From Cystobacterineae bacterium (GTDB lineage: Bacteria; Myxococcota; Myxococcia; Myxococcales; Myxococcaceae): 64,000 nt of DNA. Made by a program: the position numbers and the translations under genes. The stretch spans positions 20,108 to 84,107 of the forward strand of contig WQYA01000006.1 of the NCBI GenBank assembly GCA_009781495.1. The letters run 5' to 3'. The notes beneath the pieces were generated by a model. That model did not search any database and was not told where the DNA came from. It was given only the letters and a program-made list of their open reading frames with translations. Below are positions 35,751-44,802 of this stretch, in pieces. Numbering within the stretch: position 1 is the first letter of the stretch; every line of letters starts with the position of its first letter.

Positions 35751-37013
35751 CTAGGAGCCTTGCTCCAAAGCCGGAAATTCCAGGCCTTCAATTTCTTGCA
35801 TGGACTTGCCCGCTATCCCTTGCAAGTCCCCATACATTCCAAGCGTCGCCTCAACCACCTTGCCAATTTGCATCTCCCGCTTGGCCCATTGCTTCATCAT
35901 GGCTTTGCGCTCCTTTTCCAAATCCTCCTGCATCAGAGAAAAGGCTTCCACAATGGCTTCTATGCGTTGACGAAAACCAGAGCCCATGAGGTATTGGTAA
36001 ACCATTTCTGTCTTCGTCTGTTTCCCTGCAGAAGCTTGTTGGGCCATGCCAACTTGAAGCAATGCATGACGAAGGCTGGTTGCCAATGGAAGCACCACGC
36101 GAGGACTCGCAACCCATATGCCTTCTATAAAATCAAATGTGTCCATGCCCTTCGGGAGGACTTGGCTGATGAGCACCGCAACTTCGGCCTTCGCCGCACG
36201 CTGGTCTTCGCGTAATTTTGAAAGCCAAGTCTCATGCCAATTCTTCGTGCGCTTCGCTTCCCAAAGAATGAGGCCACAAGCCTGGCCACTTTGAGTGTAG
36301 ACATATTGCAGCAGGTCCCCACCCCATTCGCCTTTGGGAACAGGTTGAATAGAATCCGTGGGGAACGCGTCTTTGAGACATTTTTCAAGCTCCAACTCTT
36401 GGACTTCGCCTTGCAACTGCTGAGAGCCTTGCTCCGCTTTCTGCTTCAGTTCTTCAATTTTCTTCTGCATGGAAACGATGAGTTGCTCCCGCTCCATCGC
36501 CTTTAGCCTAAACCCCTCCTCTAATTCTTTTTGAGCTAAAAAACGTACTTTCTCTAACTCCTCCGAAATACGTTTCTCAATGGTCAGCTCGACTTCCCTT
36601 TTGGCATCGTCCAGCTCCCTTTGCTTTTTCATGAATTCCGCTTGCGTCTTTTGCGCCTCAGTCAACTTCTCATTCTGCACTTTCAATACCGTCTGCACCT
36701 CCACCAACTCCTGCGCCTTCTTCTCAAACTCCGCAGCCCAAACGCGTTTGGCTTTCTCAGACTCTTCAGCCACCAGCTGCGTGCGCTCTTCCTTCAGACG
36801 CGAAAGCACCTGCTCCTCTATGCTGTGCTTGGCCTTCGCTATTTGTTTTTCTTTTTCGAGAATGTTTTCTTCACGCAATAAAATATCTTTTTCTTGCTTG
36901 GCCAACTTTGCTTCAAATTGCTGCCGCGTGGCAGCAACCAGCGGAGCAGCCAAAGACTCCGTGAGACGAATCTCTGTCTTGCAATTTGGACAAACAAGCT
37001 TGGGCTCTGTCAT
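35751..37013 (-). CDS. DUF2130 family coiled-coil protein
   Basis: A 420-residue cytosolic protein. An N-terminal zinc-ribbon-like start (CPNCKTEIRL) leads to a long coiled coil (about residues 30-210, rich in Glu, Lys, Gln). The C-terminal domain matches DUF2130: ECLKDAFPTDSIQPVPKGEWGGD-type region, GLILWEAKRTKNW, WLSKLREDQRAAKAEVAVLIS. That core looks like a restriction-endonuclease-type fold (E-x-K in WEAKRTKNW), as suggested for this family, but function is unknown. GGAG lies before the ATG at 37013. It is alone between phoB and the polysaccharide genes. Confidence 0.8.
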   Translation of the reverse strand: MTEPKLVCPNCKTEIRLTESLAAPLVAATRQQFEAKLAKQEKDILLREENILEKEKQIAKAKHSIEEQVLSRLKEERTQLVAEESEKAKRVWAAEFEKKAQELVEVQTVLKVQNEKLTEAQKTQAEFMKKQRELDDAKREVELTIEKRISEELEKVRFLAQKELEEGFRLKAMEREQLIVSMQKKIEELKQKAEQGSQQLQGEVQELELEKCLKDAFPTDSIQPVPKGEWGGDLLQYVYTQSGQACGLILWEAKRTKNWHETWLSKLREDQRAAKAEVAVLISQVLPKGMDTFDFIEGIWVASPRVVLPLATSLRHALLQVGMAQQASAGKQTKTEMVYQYLMGSGFRQRIEAIVEAFSLMQEDLEKERKAMMKQWAKREMQIGKVVEATLGMYGDLQGIAGKSMQEIEGLEFPALEQGS

Positions 37014-37068
37014 GTTGCTCTCCGGCGATAAAAGCGTTTTTAGCTCAACATGTTCAGGCAGGCCACCC

Positions 37069-38046
37069 TCACCTGCTCTGCTCCGCCTCAACCAACAGGC
37101 GAGCAACATCTTCCGCCGCATGTTTCGCTCGCCAACGCAGGAGGCGGGCGGCCTTCTCCGGGTTTGCGCTGCTTATGGCAATATCCGAAGGACGCATTGC
37201 AGCTCTGTTTTGTTGGACATGCTCTTCCCAGTTAAGGCCGCAACATTTGAAGACAGTGGCCGTAAATTCCCTCAAAGAACAGGTGCGGCCGGTGGCGATA
37301 ATATAATCATCCGCAATTTCGCTCTGCAGCATGGCCCACATGGCTTCCACATATTCAGGCGCCCAACCCCAGTCACGAACAATGTCCATATTGCCAAGAA
37401 TCAGCGTCTCCCTTGCACCAGCAGCAATACGACATGCGGTGCGTACTATTTTTTGTGTGACGAAGCGTTCTGAACGCAAGGGGGATTCATGACTGAACAG
37501 GATTCCGGAGCAAGCAAAGAGGCCATAGGCCTCACGGTAGTTGGCTACCTGCCAGAAAGCGGCGGCTTTGCCCACGGCATAGGGACTAAGAGGATGGAAA
37601 GGTGTTGTCTCAGTCGCCGGCTCCAACGTGTTGCCAAAACACTCACTGGAGCCAGCATTGTAATAGCGGATTTTCCCCCCCAGAAAGCGAATGGCCTCAA
37701 GCAGCGTCAGGTTGGCTGTGCCTATGCTGGAAAAAGTGTCCACCGGCTGCTCAAAAGAAAGCCCTACCGAGCTTTGCCCGGAGAGGTTGTATATTTCATG
37801 CGGCTGCGCCTTGGTAATGGCAACAAGGACGCTGCGGAAATCAGCCGGGTTGGCCGACAAAGTCTGCACAGCATCCTGAATGCCCAATGCACGCAAATTG
37901 GCGAATGAAGCGAACTGCGTATCGCGTGACGCACCAAAAACCCTATAGCCCTTGTCCAGCAAAAAACGCGCGAGATAGGCGCCATCCTGACCGGAAACAC
38001 CGAAAATCAATGCATGCTTGGTTATGCGTGCGTCCTGCATGGTCAT
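37069..38046 (-). CDS. Gmd-like NDP-sugar dehydratase/reductase (extended SDR)
   Basis: A 325-residue extended short-chain dehydrogenase. The NAD(P) site is [18 protein letters not shown]; the catalytic Ser is in NAGSSECFG and Tyr/Lys in [25 protein letters not shown] and [13 protein letters not shown] are Gmd-type signatures. It sits directly after true gmd with a four-base overlap. It may reduce the Gmd product (an Rmd-type step towards GDP-rhamnose) or be a second dehydratase; sequence similarity favours the Gmd clade, context favours the next step. Confidence 0.75.
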   Translation of the reverse strand: MTMQDARITKHALIFGVSGQDGAYLARFLLDKGYRVFGASRDTQFASFANLRALGIQDAVQTLSANPADFRSVLVAITKAQPHEIYNLSGQSSVGLSFEQPVDTFSSIGTANLTLLEAIRFLGGKIRYYNAGSSECFGNTLEPATETTPFHPLSPYAVGKAAAFWQVANYREAYGLFACSGILFSHESPLRSERFVTQKIVRTACRIAAGARETLILGNMDIVRDWGWAPEYVEAMWAMLQSEIADDYIIATGRTCSLREFTATVFKCCGLNWEEHVQQNRAAMRPSDIAISSANPEKAARLLRWRAKHAAEDVARLLVEAEQSR

Positions 38047-39248
38047 TCCTTCGTTTCATGCACGGCAAAACCTGTCTGCAGGCACAGGCTGTCACGCCGA
38101 GCGCCAGCAAAATCTTCCTCCACCATTTCACGCACCAAATCAACAAATGGGGTTTGGGGCTGCCAACCCAACTTTTCGCGAGCCTTTGCCGCATCACCAA
38201 GCAGGGTTTCCACTTCTGTGGGCCTGAAATAACGAGAATCTACACGCACAATGACCGAACCGGGCCGCAGAGCAGGATTGTTGTTCAACTTGGCAAGAAT
38301 ATTGTTGAAAAAAGCCTTATGGGTTGCACTCTCTTCTCCGGCGGCCTGGCGTTCTATCAAATCAATTAAGGGGCGCTGGTCAAAAACAACCACCCTTCCC
38401 ACTTCATTCACCCCCTCACCTTCCCAAGCAAGCGTCAAACCCAAGGTAGATGCTGCCAGTTCAATGAATTCACGCACCGAATGCTGTTCTCCCGTGGCGA
38501 TGACATAATCCTCAGGCTTGTCCTGTTGGAGCATCAGCCACATCATCTCCACATAGTCCTGGGCATGGCCCCAGTCGCGTAGGACGCTCAAATTGCCCAT
38601 ATAAAGACAATCATCCAAACCCAGGACGATGCGCGGAAGGGCACGGGTGATTTTGCGTGTAACAAAGGTTTCGCCCCGCAGGGGGGATTCGTGGTTGAAG
38701 AGGATACCGTTACAGGCATATATGCCATAGGCCTCACGGTAGTTAACCGTAACCCAATAGCCATAGAGTTTAGCGCAGGCATAGGGGGAGCGGGGATAGA
38801 ACGGGGTAGTTTCTTTTTGGGGCACTTCCTGTACAAGGCCATATAGCTCAGAGGTAGAGGCCTGGTAGACACGGGTTTTCTTTTCCAAGCCCAGGAGGCG
38901 GACGGCTTCCAAAACGCGCAAAGTGCCAAGGCCATCGACATCGGCCGTGTATTCCGGCAACTCGAAGGAAACCCGCACATGGCTTTGAGCGCCGAGGTTA
39001 TATATTTCGTCGGGCTGAATTTCCTGCACCAGGCGGATGATATTCGTGCTGTCCGTCAAATCGCCATAATGCAGAAAAAAGCGTTTATCCTTGACATGCG
39101 CACCCTGGTAAATGTCGTCTAGGCGCTGGGTATTGAAGAGCGAGGAGCGGCGTTTCATGCCGTGGACCTCATAGCCCTTGGCAAGCAACAACCGCGCCAA
39201 ATAGGCGCCGTCCTGGCCGGTTATGCCCGTAATCAGTGCTTTTTTCAT
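38043..39248 (-). CDS. gmd: GDP-mannose 4,6-dehydratase
   Basis: A 401-residue Gmd: [46 protein letters not shown], catalytic STSELYG and [40 protein letters not shown], and [17 protein letters not shown]. It forms GDP-4-keto-6-deoxymannose for fucose, rhamnose or perosamine sugars. It is about 28 residues longer than E. coli Gmd because of an insert before the VDSRYFRP block. It starts the minus-strand end of the polysaccharide locus. Confidence 0.93.
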   Translation of the reverse strand: MKKALITGITGQDGAYLARLLLAKGYEVHGMKRRSSLFNTQRLDDIYQGAHVKDKRFFLHYGDLTDSTNIIRLVQEIQPDEIYNLGAQSHVRVSFELPEYTADVDGLGTLRVLEAVRLLGLEKKTRVYQASTSELYGLVQEVPQKETTPFYPRSPYACAKLYGYWVTVNYREAYGIYACNGILFNHESPLRGETFVTRKITRALPRIVLGLDDCLYMGNLSVLRDWGHAQDYVEMMWLMLQQDKPEDYVIATGEQHSVREFIELAASTLGLTLAWEGEGVNEVGRVVVFDQRPLIDLIERQAAGEESATHKAFFNNILAKLNNNPALRPGSVIVRVDSRYFRPTEVETLLGDAAKAREKLGWQPQTPFVDLVREMVEEDFAGARRDSLCLQTGFAVHETKE

Positions 39249-39826
39249 GTTAGGTATTCCACAAAGAAAGTGTTGAAGTTAGAAAACTCAAGTTGCCTTT
39301 AGACCAGAGAGGCTTCAAAAACACGATAAATTTCATTATGTGCAGACTTGTTTTGGGTGAGGGCGGTGTGTCAAATCATGTGGATATATTGACGGAGGTC
39401 CCCCAAAACCCGCGGGAGCAACCTCGGCCCGAGAGGCCATATGCTAAGGCAATAAGGGGTGACGGCTTGGGAGCCTTCTGCTAAATGAGCGAGCCTGGAC
39501 CACACGTATTTCACCCAATAGGAGATAGGAGAACGTGGGGATGTTTGTTCTGTTGAAAAAAAACAATCAAGATCCTACCTTGCCCATTTGTCTAGCTATA
39601 GCAGAAAGGCTTGTTCGCAAAAATTTCGGCTCACAAGTTGATGGGTGCGATGCCAAGCAAAAGCTTCGAACAGCTCGCCAGAACGGCTGGCTTGGATATT
39701 TGCCATGCATTGAAAAGACGGCTGGATACACCTTGAATCCTCTAGTCGAATCCGGGCGATGTTTCTTTGGGGGCCTTCCACAGAAACACCTCCCGGATAT
39801 TTCCAACCACTGTGAAAGAGTTCGAC
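39249..39826. other. Gap between gmd and the divergent glycan cluster
   Basis: This 578-base stretch contains no gene that I can support. Short frames in it (for example 39535-39846 on the plus strand) have no recognisable product. It should hold the divergent promoters of gmd and the glycosyltransferase cluster; no clear -35/-10 pair or JUMPstart-like element stood out. Confidence 0.5.
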
Positions 39827-42310
39827 ATGAGAATAGCCCTACTTAACGATACGGCGGCGGAGGCACATTGGGGCTGCAACGCCGTATCGGATGCACATGC
39901 TCGAATGTTGGGCCGCGCAGGACACGAAGTGGCCGAACGTTTCTTTATCGGCTGGAACCACGGCATTTCGAAACCGTGGGAACCTTCCTCCGTCGATCAT
40001 CTGCTACGCGATGACAGTTTTCGGCAGCGCATAGAGGGTGTTGATGCAGTTGTCCTGAACGGTGAAGGCACCCTACATCACACCAACGGACTCGCGTGGC
40101 TGGCCGCACTTGGTGCTGCTCAGCGATTGGGAAAAATCACGTTGTTGGTGAATGCCGTTTATCAGGACAGTGAATCTCATGAAGACGTCATCGCGAAATT
40201 GGACGATTTTACTGTGAGAGACATCTATTCGCTCGAATATGCAAAATCGAGAGGGTTGTCGGCAAGACTTGTTCTTGACTCCAGCTACGCTGCATCATTC
40301 ACAAATGACAAACTCGCCGACCTCTCTGGAAAGGTTGTATTGACAGATTGGCATCCCTTTCGAACGAGCGATGTCGGCGAAACCATCAAAAAACGTGCCT
40401 CGGAACACCATGAAAACGTTTTTTTCTTGCCGTTTGCGCGGGCTGATGCGGCCAGGACATGGAGCAAGGGGCCCGCAACATTGTCTACTGCGGCAGTATT
40501 TCATACCGCTAGACACCATGGGGTCTGTTTTGCCATAAAAGCGAAAGTCCCTTTTGTCGCTCTTCCTTCAAACACCTGGAAAATTGATGGGTTCTTGAAA
40601 CAATATGGCCCCAAAATTCCGGTGGTCACTTCGTTTCAGGATTTAAAAGAGGCGGAAGCCTGGGCCATTTCAAACCGAGACTATTATGAAAACCTTTTTC
40701 TACGAGTATCTGAAGAAATGCCGCTCGACACCTTTCGTTGCCTTGGGGTGGAGGAGAAGGATGAGATGGGAGAGCAGCGGGAAGTTGAGCGACTTGCCGT
40801 TGACCTCAGCAATTATTCCAAAATGAGCCCTTTAATAAATCAAGAACAGGAAACCCAAGCGTTGTCCAAACGATTCATAGACATGCAAATAAAGTCCGGA
40901 GATAAGCTGCTTAGCCTGTGCGCACCACACACCAACAAAGACAACAATCCATCTCTGTCTGACAGCGTGAAGATGAATGAAGCAGCCATACAAAAACGCA
41001 AAAAACGTTTATTTATCTCAGGCGGACTCTTTTCATTGCTCAACATTTTTACCCTTAGGGAACAATTTCCTGAGGATGCTGAAGATGTTCTTTTATTGCC
41101 AAATGAACCGGGAAGTGAGTTGTTTTTTGATAGTCAACTAAAATTGGCGGAAAAAGGAAATTTTGCCAGGATCTTTCCAACCAATTTTCAAATTGATGAG
41201 TTAAGGGGGCATATTGATTTTGAAGAAATTGACGAGGTATATACCACCTCAAACGTTCGTGTATATCCAGAAGTTAGAGATAAATTTCGGAATGCGAAGT
41301 ATTTTTTCCATGAAGCAGGGTTGACGTCATACATAAAATATTACAACGACAAGTCAATAAAAGGGGCATTTTTCCAATTAATGCACGACAAATTTGGCTT
41401 CATCAACGACAATGATATCGACATAAAAAAGCTAGATAAAGATATTTTCTTGAAAATTGCTTCTGATATGTCGTGTTGCTATCCAATTCACATACCTTTT
41501 TCAAAGACAGACAAAGTAATATTATTTTTGAGTCAATATATTTTGTTTTTAGGCCTTGGTTCTGAACGAGCCGCTTCTCTATATAAAGAAAGCATGCGAC
41601 GTTTGATCGATCGTGGATATAAACTTATATTTAAGGTTCATCCCCGTCATGCCCTAGAAATTCAAGCCTTATTACGAGATACATTTCCACCATCGCATTT
41701 GTATTTTTTAGATAATATCCTCCCTTCAGAAATTTATGACTTTGACGTTGTTGCGGTTGTATCCTTTTCATCCGGCGGTTTGCTTACAATGAGCCACCTA
41801 TACGACCTCCCCGCATTCCATATCGATTTTGACGCTGATTTTAATCTTGAACTCGAAAAATTCTTCCCGCGAGTTATCAGGGAATATACACCAAGCTTTG
41901 AAATTCTTTTGGGAAATGCTGCAGACAAAGCAAAAAATGAATGTCAGAAAATTTTGTGCGAAGTGTTTAATAAGTTCATGTCTGAGAAACCTTTGCTTTC
42001 TGATAATAAAAAATTGAAAGAAGGTCTGGATAACATTGTTGATCTTGCAAAGCATCAACTTGTTAAAAACCAGAAAGCGGCAATAACACATCGTCTTACG
42101 GAAACAGAACATCGCCTCGCAGAAACAGCACACCGTCTTGCAGAAACAGAACACCGTCTCGCAGAAACAGAACACTGTCTTAACAAAACCAGCGCACAAC
42201 TCAATGTCGTCTTGACGTCGCGTTCTTGGTATCTGACAAAACCTCTGCGTTTTTTGGGTCGATTGCTACGCAGACTGCTCGGCCGTGGCAACCGAAAAGG
42301 TGACACGTGA
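39827..42310 (+). CDS. Pyruvyltransferase-like domain fused to a polysialyl/GT52-like glycosyltransferase module
   Basis: An 827-residue two-module protein. Residues 1 to about 330 resemble polysaccharide pyruvyl transferases (RIALLNDTAAEAHWGCNAV, LNGEGTLHH about residue 78, later VPFVALPSNTWKI). From about residue 383 (MNEAAIQKRKKRLF) a second module resembles sialyl/polysialyltransferases, with GYKLIFKVHPRH (about 602) and VVSFSSGGLLTMSHLYDLP. The same module starts the gene at 42702. The C-terminus has five 7-residue repeats (HRLAETE type), a coiled coil, then SRSWYLTKPLRFLGRLLRR, a membrane-association motif common in glycan enzymes. AAAGAG lies before the ATG at 39827. Likely role: decorating a surface polysaccharide. 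Confidence 0.7.
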   Translation: MRIALLNDTAAEAHWGCNAVSDAHARMLGRAGHEVAERFFIGWNHGISKPWEPSSVDHLLRDDSFRQRIEGVDAVVLNGEGTLHHTNGLAWLAALGAAQRLGKITLLVNAVYQDSESHEDVIAKLDDFTVRDIYSLEYAKSRGLSARLVLDSSYAASFTNDKLADLSGKVVLTDWHPFRTSDVGETIKKRASEHHENVFFLPFARADAARTWSKGPATLSTAAVFHTARHHGVCFAIKAKVPFVALPSNTWKIDGFLKQYGPKIPVVTSFQDLKEAEAWAISNRDYYENLFLRVSEEMPLDTFRCLGVEEKDEMGEQREVERLAVDLSNYSKMSPLINQEQETQALSKRFIDMQIKSGDKLLSLCAPHTNKDNNPSLSDSVKMNEAAIQKRKKRLFISGGLFSLLNIFTLREQFPEDAEDVLLLPNEPGSELFFDSQLKLAEKGNFARIFPTNFQIDELRGHIDFEEIDEVYTTSNVRVYPEVRDKFRNAKYFFHEAGLTSYIKYYNDKSIKGAFFQLMHDKFGFINDNDIDIKKLDKDIFLKIASDMSCCYPIHIPFSKTDKVILFLSQYILFLGLGSERAASLYKESMRRLIDRGYKLIFKVHPRHALEIQALLRDTFPPSHLYFLDNILPSEIYDFDVVAVVSFSSGGLLTMSHLYDLPAFHIDFDADFNLELEKFFPRVIREYTPSFEILLGNAADKAKNECQKILCEVFNKFMSEKPLLSDNKKLKEGLDNIVDLAKHQLVKNQKAAITHRLTETEHRLAETAHRLAETEHRLAETEHCLNKTSAQLNVVLTSRSWYLTKPLRFLGRLLRRLLGRGNRKGDT
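40975..41930 (+). repeat. Duplicated glycosyltransferase module, copy A
   Basis: DNA from about 40975 is closely similar to that from about 42714, beginning abruptly at GAATGAAGCAGCCATACAAA and with long near-identical blocks, for example TGGATATAAACTTATATTTA and GACGTTGTTGCGGTTGTATC. The match fades near the end of the glycosyltransferase module. It is a direct repeat with about 1.74 kb offset. Confidence 0.85.
42089..42193 (+). repeat. Five 21-bp in-frame repeats coding for a heptad coiled coil
   Basis: Units of 21 bases beginning CATCGTCTTACGGAAACAGA code for HRLTETE, HRLAETA, HRLAETE, HRLAETE and HCLNKTS. A related set of heptads lies at 45418-45525 in the methyltransferase gene. The repeats can gain or lose units in frame. 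Confidence 0.85.
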
Positions 42311-42701
42311 AGGCGAATATTTCATCGCCTTCGTGCCCTGTTCTGGGTTGTTGTCCAAGCGGACATGGGCGGTTTACGTCAATATTTTCCGAAACTTTTT
42401 CTGATTATGCAAGCCTACCAATTCCTCGGCTCAGTCCAACATGAGGGCAGGCCCCTTTTTAACCTTCTGACCCAACAGCTTGAGCAACACGAACTTTCCG
42501 CCTTGCTCTCATATAGCCCGGCTTCCAGAAATTCAGACTGCCGAAGGTGCGCCGGTTTTTATCTGCAAAGAGGAGACGTTATCGTCACAATGTCATGCAA
42601 TCAGCCATTCTCTCCGAATAAATATAACGCTAGGTCTTTCTTGTGTTATGCATCTTATTTAGGAGCATTTAGAATATCTCAGTCTTAATAGGAAATGAGT
42701 T
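42311..42701 (+). pseudogene. Gap with possible decayed coding remnants
   Basis: Between two glycosyltransferase genes. The frame 42365-42688 looks protein-like at first (LFNLLTQQLEQHELSALLSY), and another frame looks protein-like later (ARLPEIQTAEGAPVFICKEE), as if a frameshift lay near 42520. No ribosome site or known family is seen. I treat it as a probable remnant, at low confidence. Confidence 0.25.
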
Positions 42702-44801
42702 ATGGAACGCAAAGAGAATGAAGCAGCCATACAAAAACGCAAAAAACGTGTATTTGTCTCAAGTGGGCTCTTTTCATTGCTTAACATTTTCACACTTAGA
42801 GAACAATTTCCCGAAGATGCGGACGATGTTCTCCTGATATCGGACGAGCCGGGAAATAACTCTTTCTATAAATATCACAAGGAGTTGGCCATTGGCAGAG
42901 GGTTCTCAGAAATCATGCCAACGAATTATGACTTCAGCACCTTGAACAAGCATATTCTATTTGACGAGGTTGATGAAGTTTACACCATATCCCATTATTT
43001 TGTTCACCATGCAATCCAAGGAAAGTTCAAGCGGGCAAAGTATTTTTTCATTGAGGAAGGGTTAACCTCATATATTAAGTATTATGATGACCCATCTGTT
43101 GCGGGGGCACTTTTCCTGTTGATGCATGATAAATTCGACTTCATAAATGACAAAAACATAAATATAAAAAAGCTAGATAAAAATATTTTTAGAAAAATTG
43201 CTTCTGATATATCGCTTCGCTCCCCAATTCATATACCCTTTTCAAAGTCAGATAAAGTAATATTATTTCTGAGTCAATATAATCTCTTTTTGAATTTTGG
43301 GTCTGAACGTGCTGTTTCTTTATATAAAGAAAGCATGAGGCGTTTGATTGATCGTGGATATAAACTTATATTTAAGGTTCATCCTCGTCATACAATCGAA
43401 ATTCAATCTTTATTGAAAGATGTGTTCCCACCATCGCATCTATATTTTTTAGACAATATACTCCCTTCAGAAATTTATGATTTTGACGTTGTTGCGGTTG
43501 TATCCTTTTCATCTGGTGGTTTGCTTACAATGAGCCACCTATACAATATCCCAGCATTCCATATTGATTTTAATGCTGATTTTGATCTTGAAATCGAAAA
43601 ATTCTTCCCACGGGTTATCAAAGAATACACGCCTAATATTAGAGAAATTTTTGAATTAAAAAATGATATAGCAAAAGAAGAATGCAGGTATGCATTGGAC
43701 CAACAATTCAAAAAATTTCTCAAAAACAAACCGCTACTTTCAGAAAACGCAATGCTGCATGAGGATTTAGATGAAATCATAGAGCATGTCATATATCAAA
43801 CATCAAAAAACCTTAATAAACCTATAACGATATCAAAAAAACAAGTCAGAAAGCTTTGCGATACCTTGCGTATCTGGGACGTACCAAAATTTAGCCAATT
43901 GCATCTTGAAATGACAAATCATTGTGGTTTCAATTGGTCTATATGTCCTCGAAAAAACATGACAAGAAGCCTTGGCATCATGCCGATAGAAGATTTATCT
44001 CTTCTGATGGATAAGTTCTCATATATAAATTATGAACTTGATGTTCATTTGCATGGACATGGAGAAACACTTTTGTGTAATGATTTGCCTGAGCGAATAA
44101 GGCTGATTACAAGCAGAAAACAGAATTTTACACCTTGCATATTTACAACGCTTAGTTATTCTAAGAGTGAATCTTGGTTTGAATCGCTTGTTGAGAATGG
44201 CCTAGGGAAAATTATCGTCTCAACATATGGATATGACAAAGAAACATATAAGACTGCTCACGGCGTAGATCGTTATGATATTATGGTAGATAATTTGAAA
44301 GTCCTTGCTTCATTTCAAAAGAAATACCGGTTTAAATTACATGTGCAACTCAATGAGTTTGAGGATAATGAGTTGTTATGCATAACACAGTCTGAACATC
44401 AAGAGCTCCGCAATCGATTTCGGAAATACCTTATTTCCATTGAAATTGATGAAAAAAATATCGGCATGCAACCATCACATAAATGCGGAAGCGAGAATTT
44501 TCAACTTGCTTCAAATTCGAAGATGCTCCCTTGTTCGGTATGTTGGGGGAATAGGCGCTCGCATATTTTTGTCAGTTGGGATTTAAACGTGTATCCTTGT
44601 GTTTATGACTATAATGGCGCAATCTTATGGGGAAATTTGAAAAAAGACAGCTTGGAGGAGATTTATCGTTCCCCATCCAGAATGAGATTTATCGAATCCC
44701 TTATGTTTGGAAATAAACCGGAATTATGTAAAGGTGATTGCTATCCAAATGATGGGTATTGCGATGATTATGAATATAAGCTGATAAAGGAATCATATTG
44801 A
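42702..44801 (+). CDS. Glycosyltransferase module fused to a radical-SAM/SPASM-like domain with altered cluster motif
   Basis: A 699-residue fusion. Residues 6 to about 350 are the glycosyltransferase module duplicated from the previous gene (VFVSSGLFSLLNIFTLREQF, GYKLIFKVHPRH, VVSFSSGGLLTMSHLYNIP). From about residue 400 a radical-SAM-like domain follows: LHLEMTNHCGFNWSICPR matches the start of the TIM barrel, but the CX3CX2C cluster motif reads C-x3-W-x2-C, one base away from Cys. A SPASM-like tail has SHKC, LPCSVCW, VYPCVYDYNG, WGNLKKDSLEEIYRS and CKGDC, with Val in place of one expected Cys. It may be a degenerate enzyme or a radical-SAM-derived binding domain. AGGA precedes the ATG. The gene overlaps none and is followed by a methyltransferase. 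Confidence 0.75.
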   Translation: MERKENEAAIQKRKKRVFVSSGLFSLLNIFTLREQFPEDADDVLLISDEPGNNSFYKYHKELAIGRGFSEIMPTNYDFSTLNKHILFDEVDEVYTISHYFVHHAIQGKFKRAKYFFIEEGLTSYIKYYDDPSVAGALFLLMHDKFDFINDKNINIKKLDKNIFRKIASDISLRSPIHIPFSKSDKVILFLSQYNLFLNFGSERAVSLYKESMRRLIDRGYKLIFKVHPRHTIEIQSLLKDVFPPSHLYFLDNILPSEIYDFDVVAVVSFSSGGLLTMSHLYNIPAFHIDFNADFDLEIEKFFPRVIKEYTPNIREIFELKNDIAKEECRYALDQQFKKFLKNKPLLSENAMLHEDLDEIIEHVIYQTSKNLNKPITISKKQVRKLCDTLRIWDVPKFSQLHLEMTNHCGFNWSICPRKNMTRSLGIMPIEDLSLLMDKFSYINYELDVHLHGHGETLLCNDLPERIRLITSRKQNFTPCIFTTLSYSKSESWFESLVENGLGKIIVSTYGYDKETYKTAHGVDRYDIMVDNLKVLASFQKKYRFKLHVQLNEFEDNELLCITQSEHQELRNRFRKYLISIEIDEKNIGMQPSHKCGSENFQLASNSKMLPCSVCWGNRRSHIFVSWDLNVYPCVYDYNGAILWGNLKKDSLEEIYRSPSRMRFIESLMFGNKPELCKGDCYPNDGYCDDYEYKLIKESY
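42714..43655 (+). repeat. Duplicated glycosyltransferase module, copy B
   Basis: This is the partner of 40975-41930, in the same orientation. The proteins are mostly identical over long runs, for example RRLIDRGYKLIFKVHPRH, with differences concentrated in the N-terminal third. Confidence 0.85.
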
Positions 44802-44802
44802 A

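Noticed and set aside
39535..39846. 103-residue frame upstream of the pyruvyltransferase fusion
   Set aside because: No ribosome site, no domain, and it runs past the well-placed start at 39827.
42089..42193. CRISPR-like array
   Set aside because: The units are contiguous 21-bp repeats without spacers and are in frame with the coding sequence.
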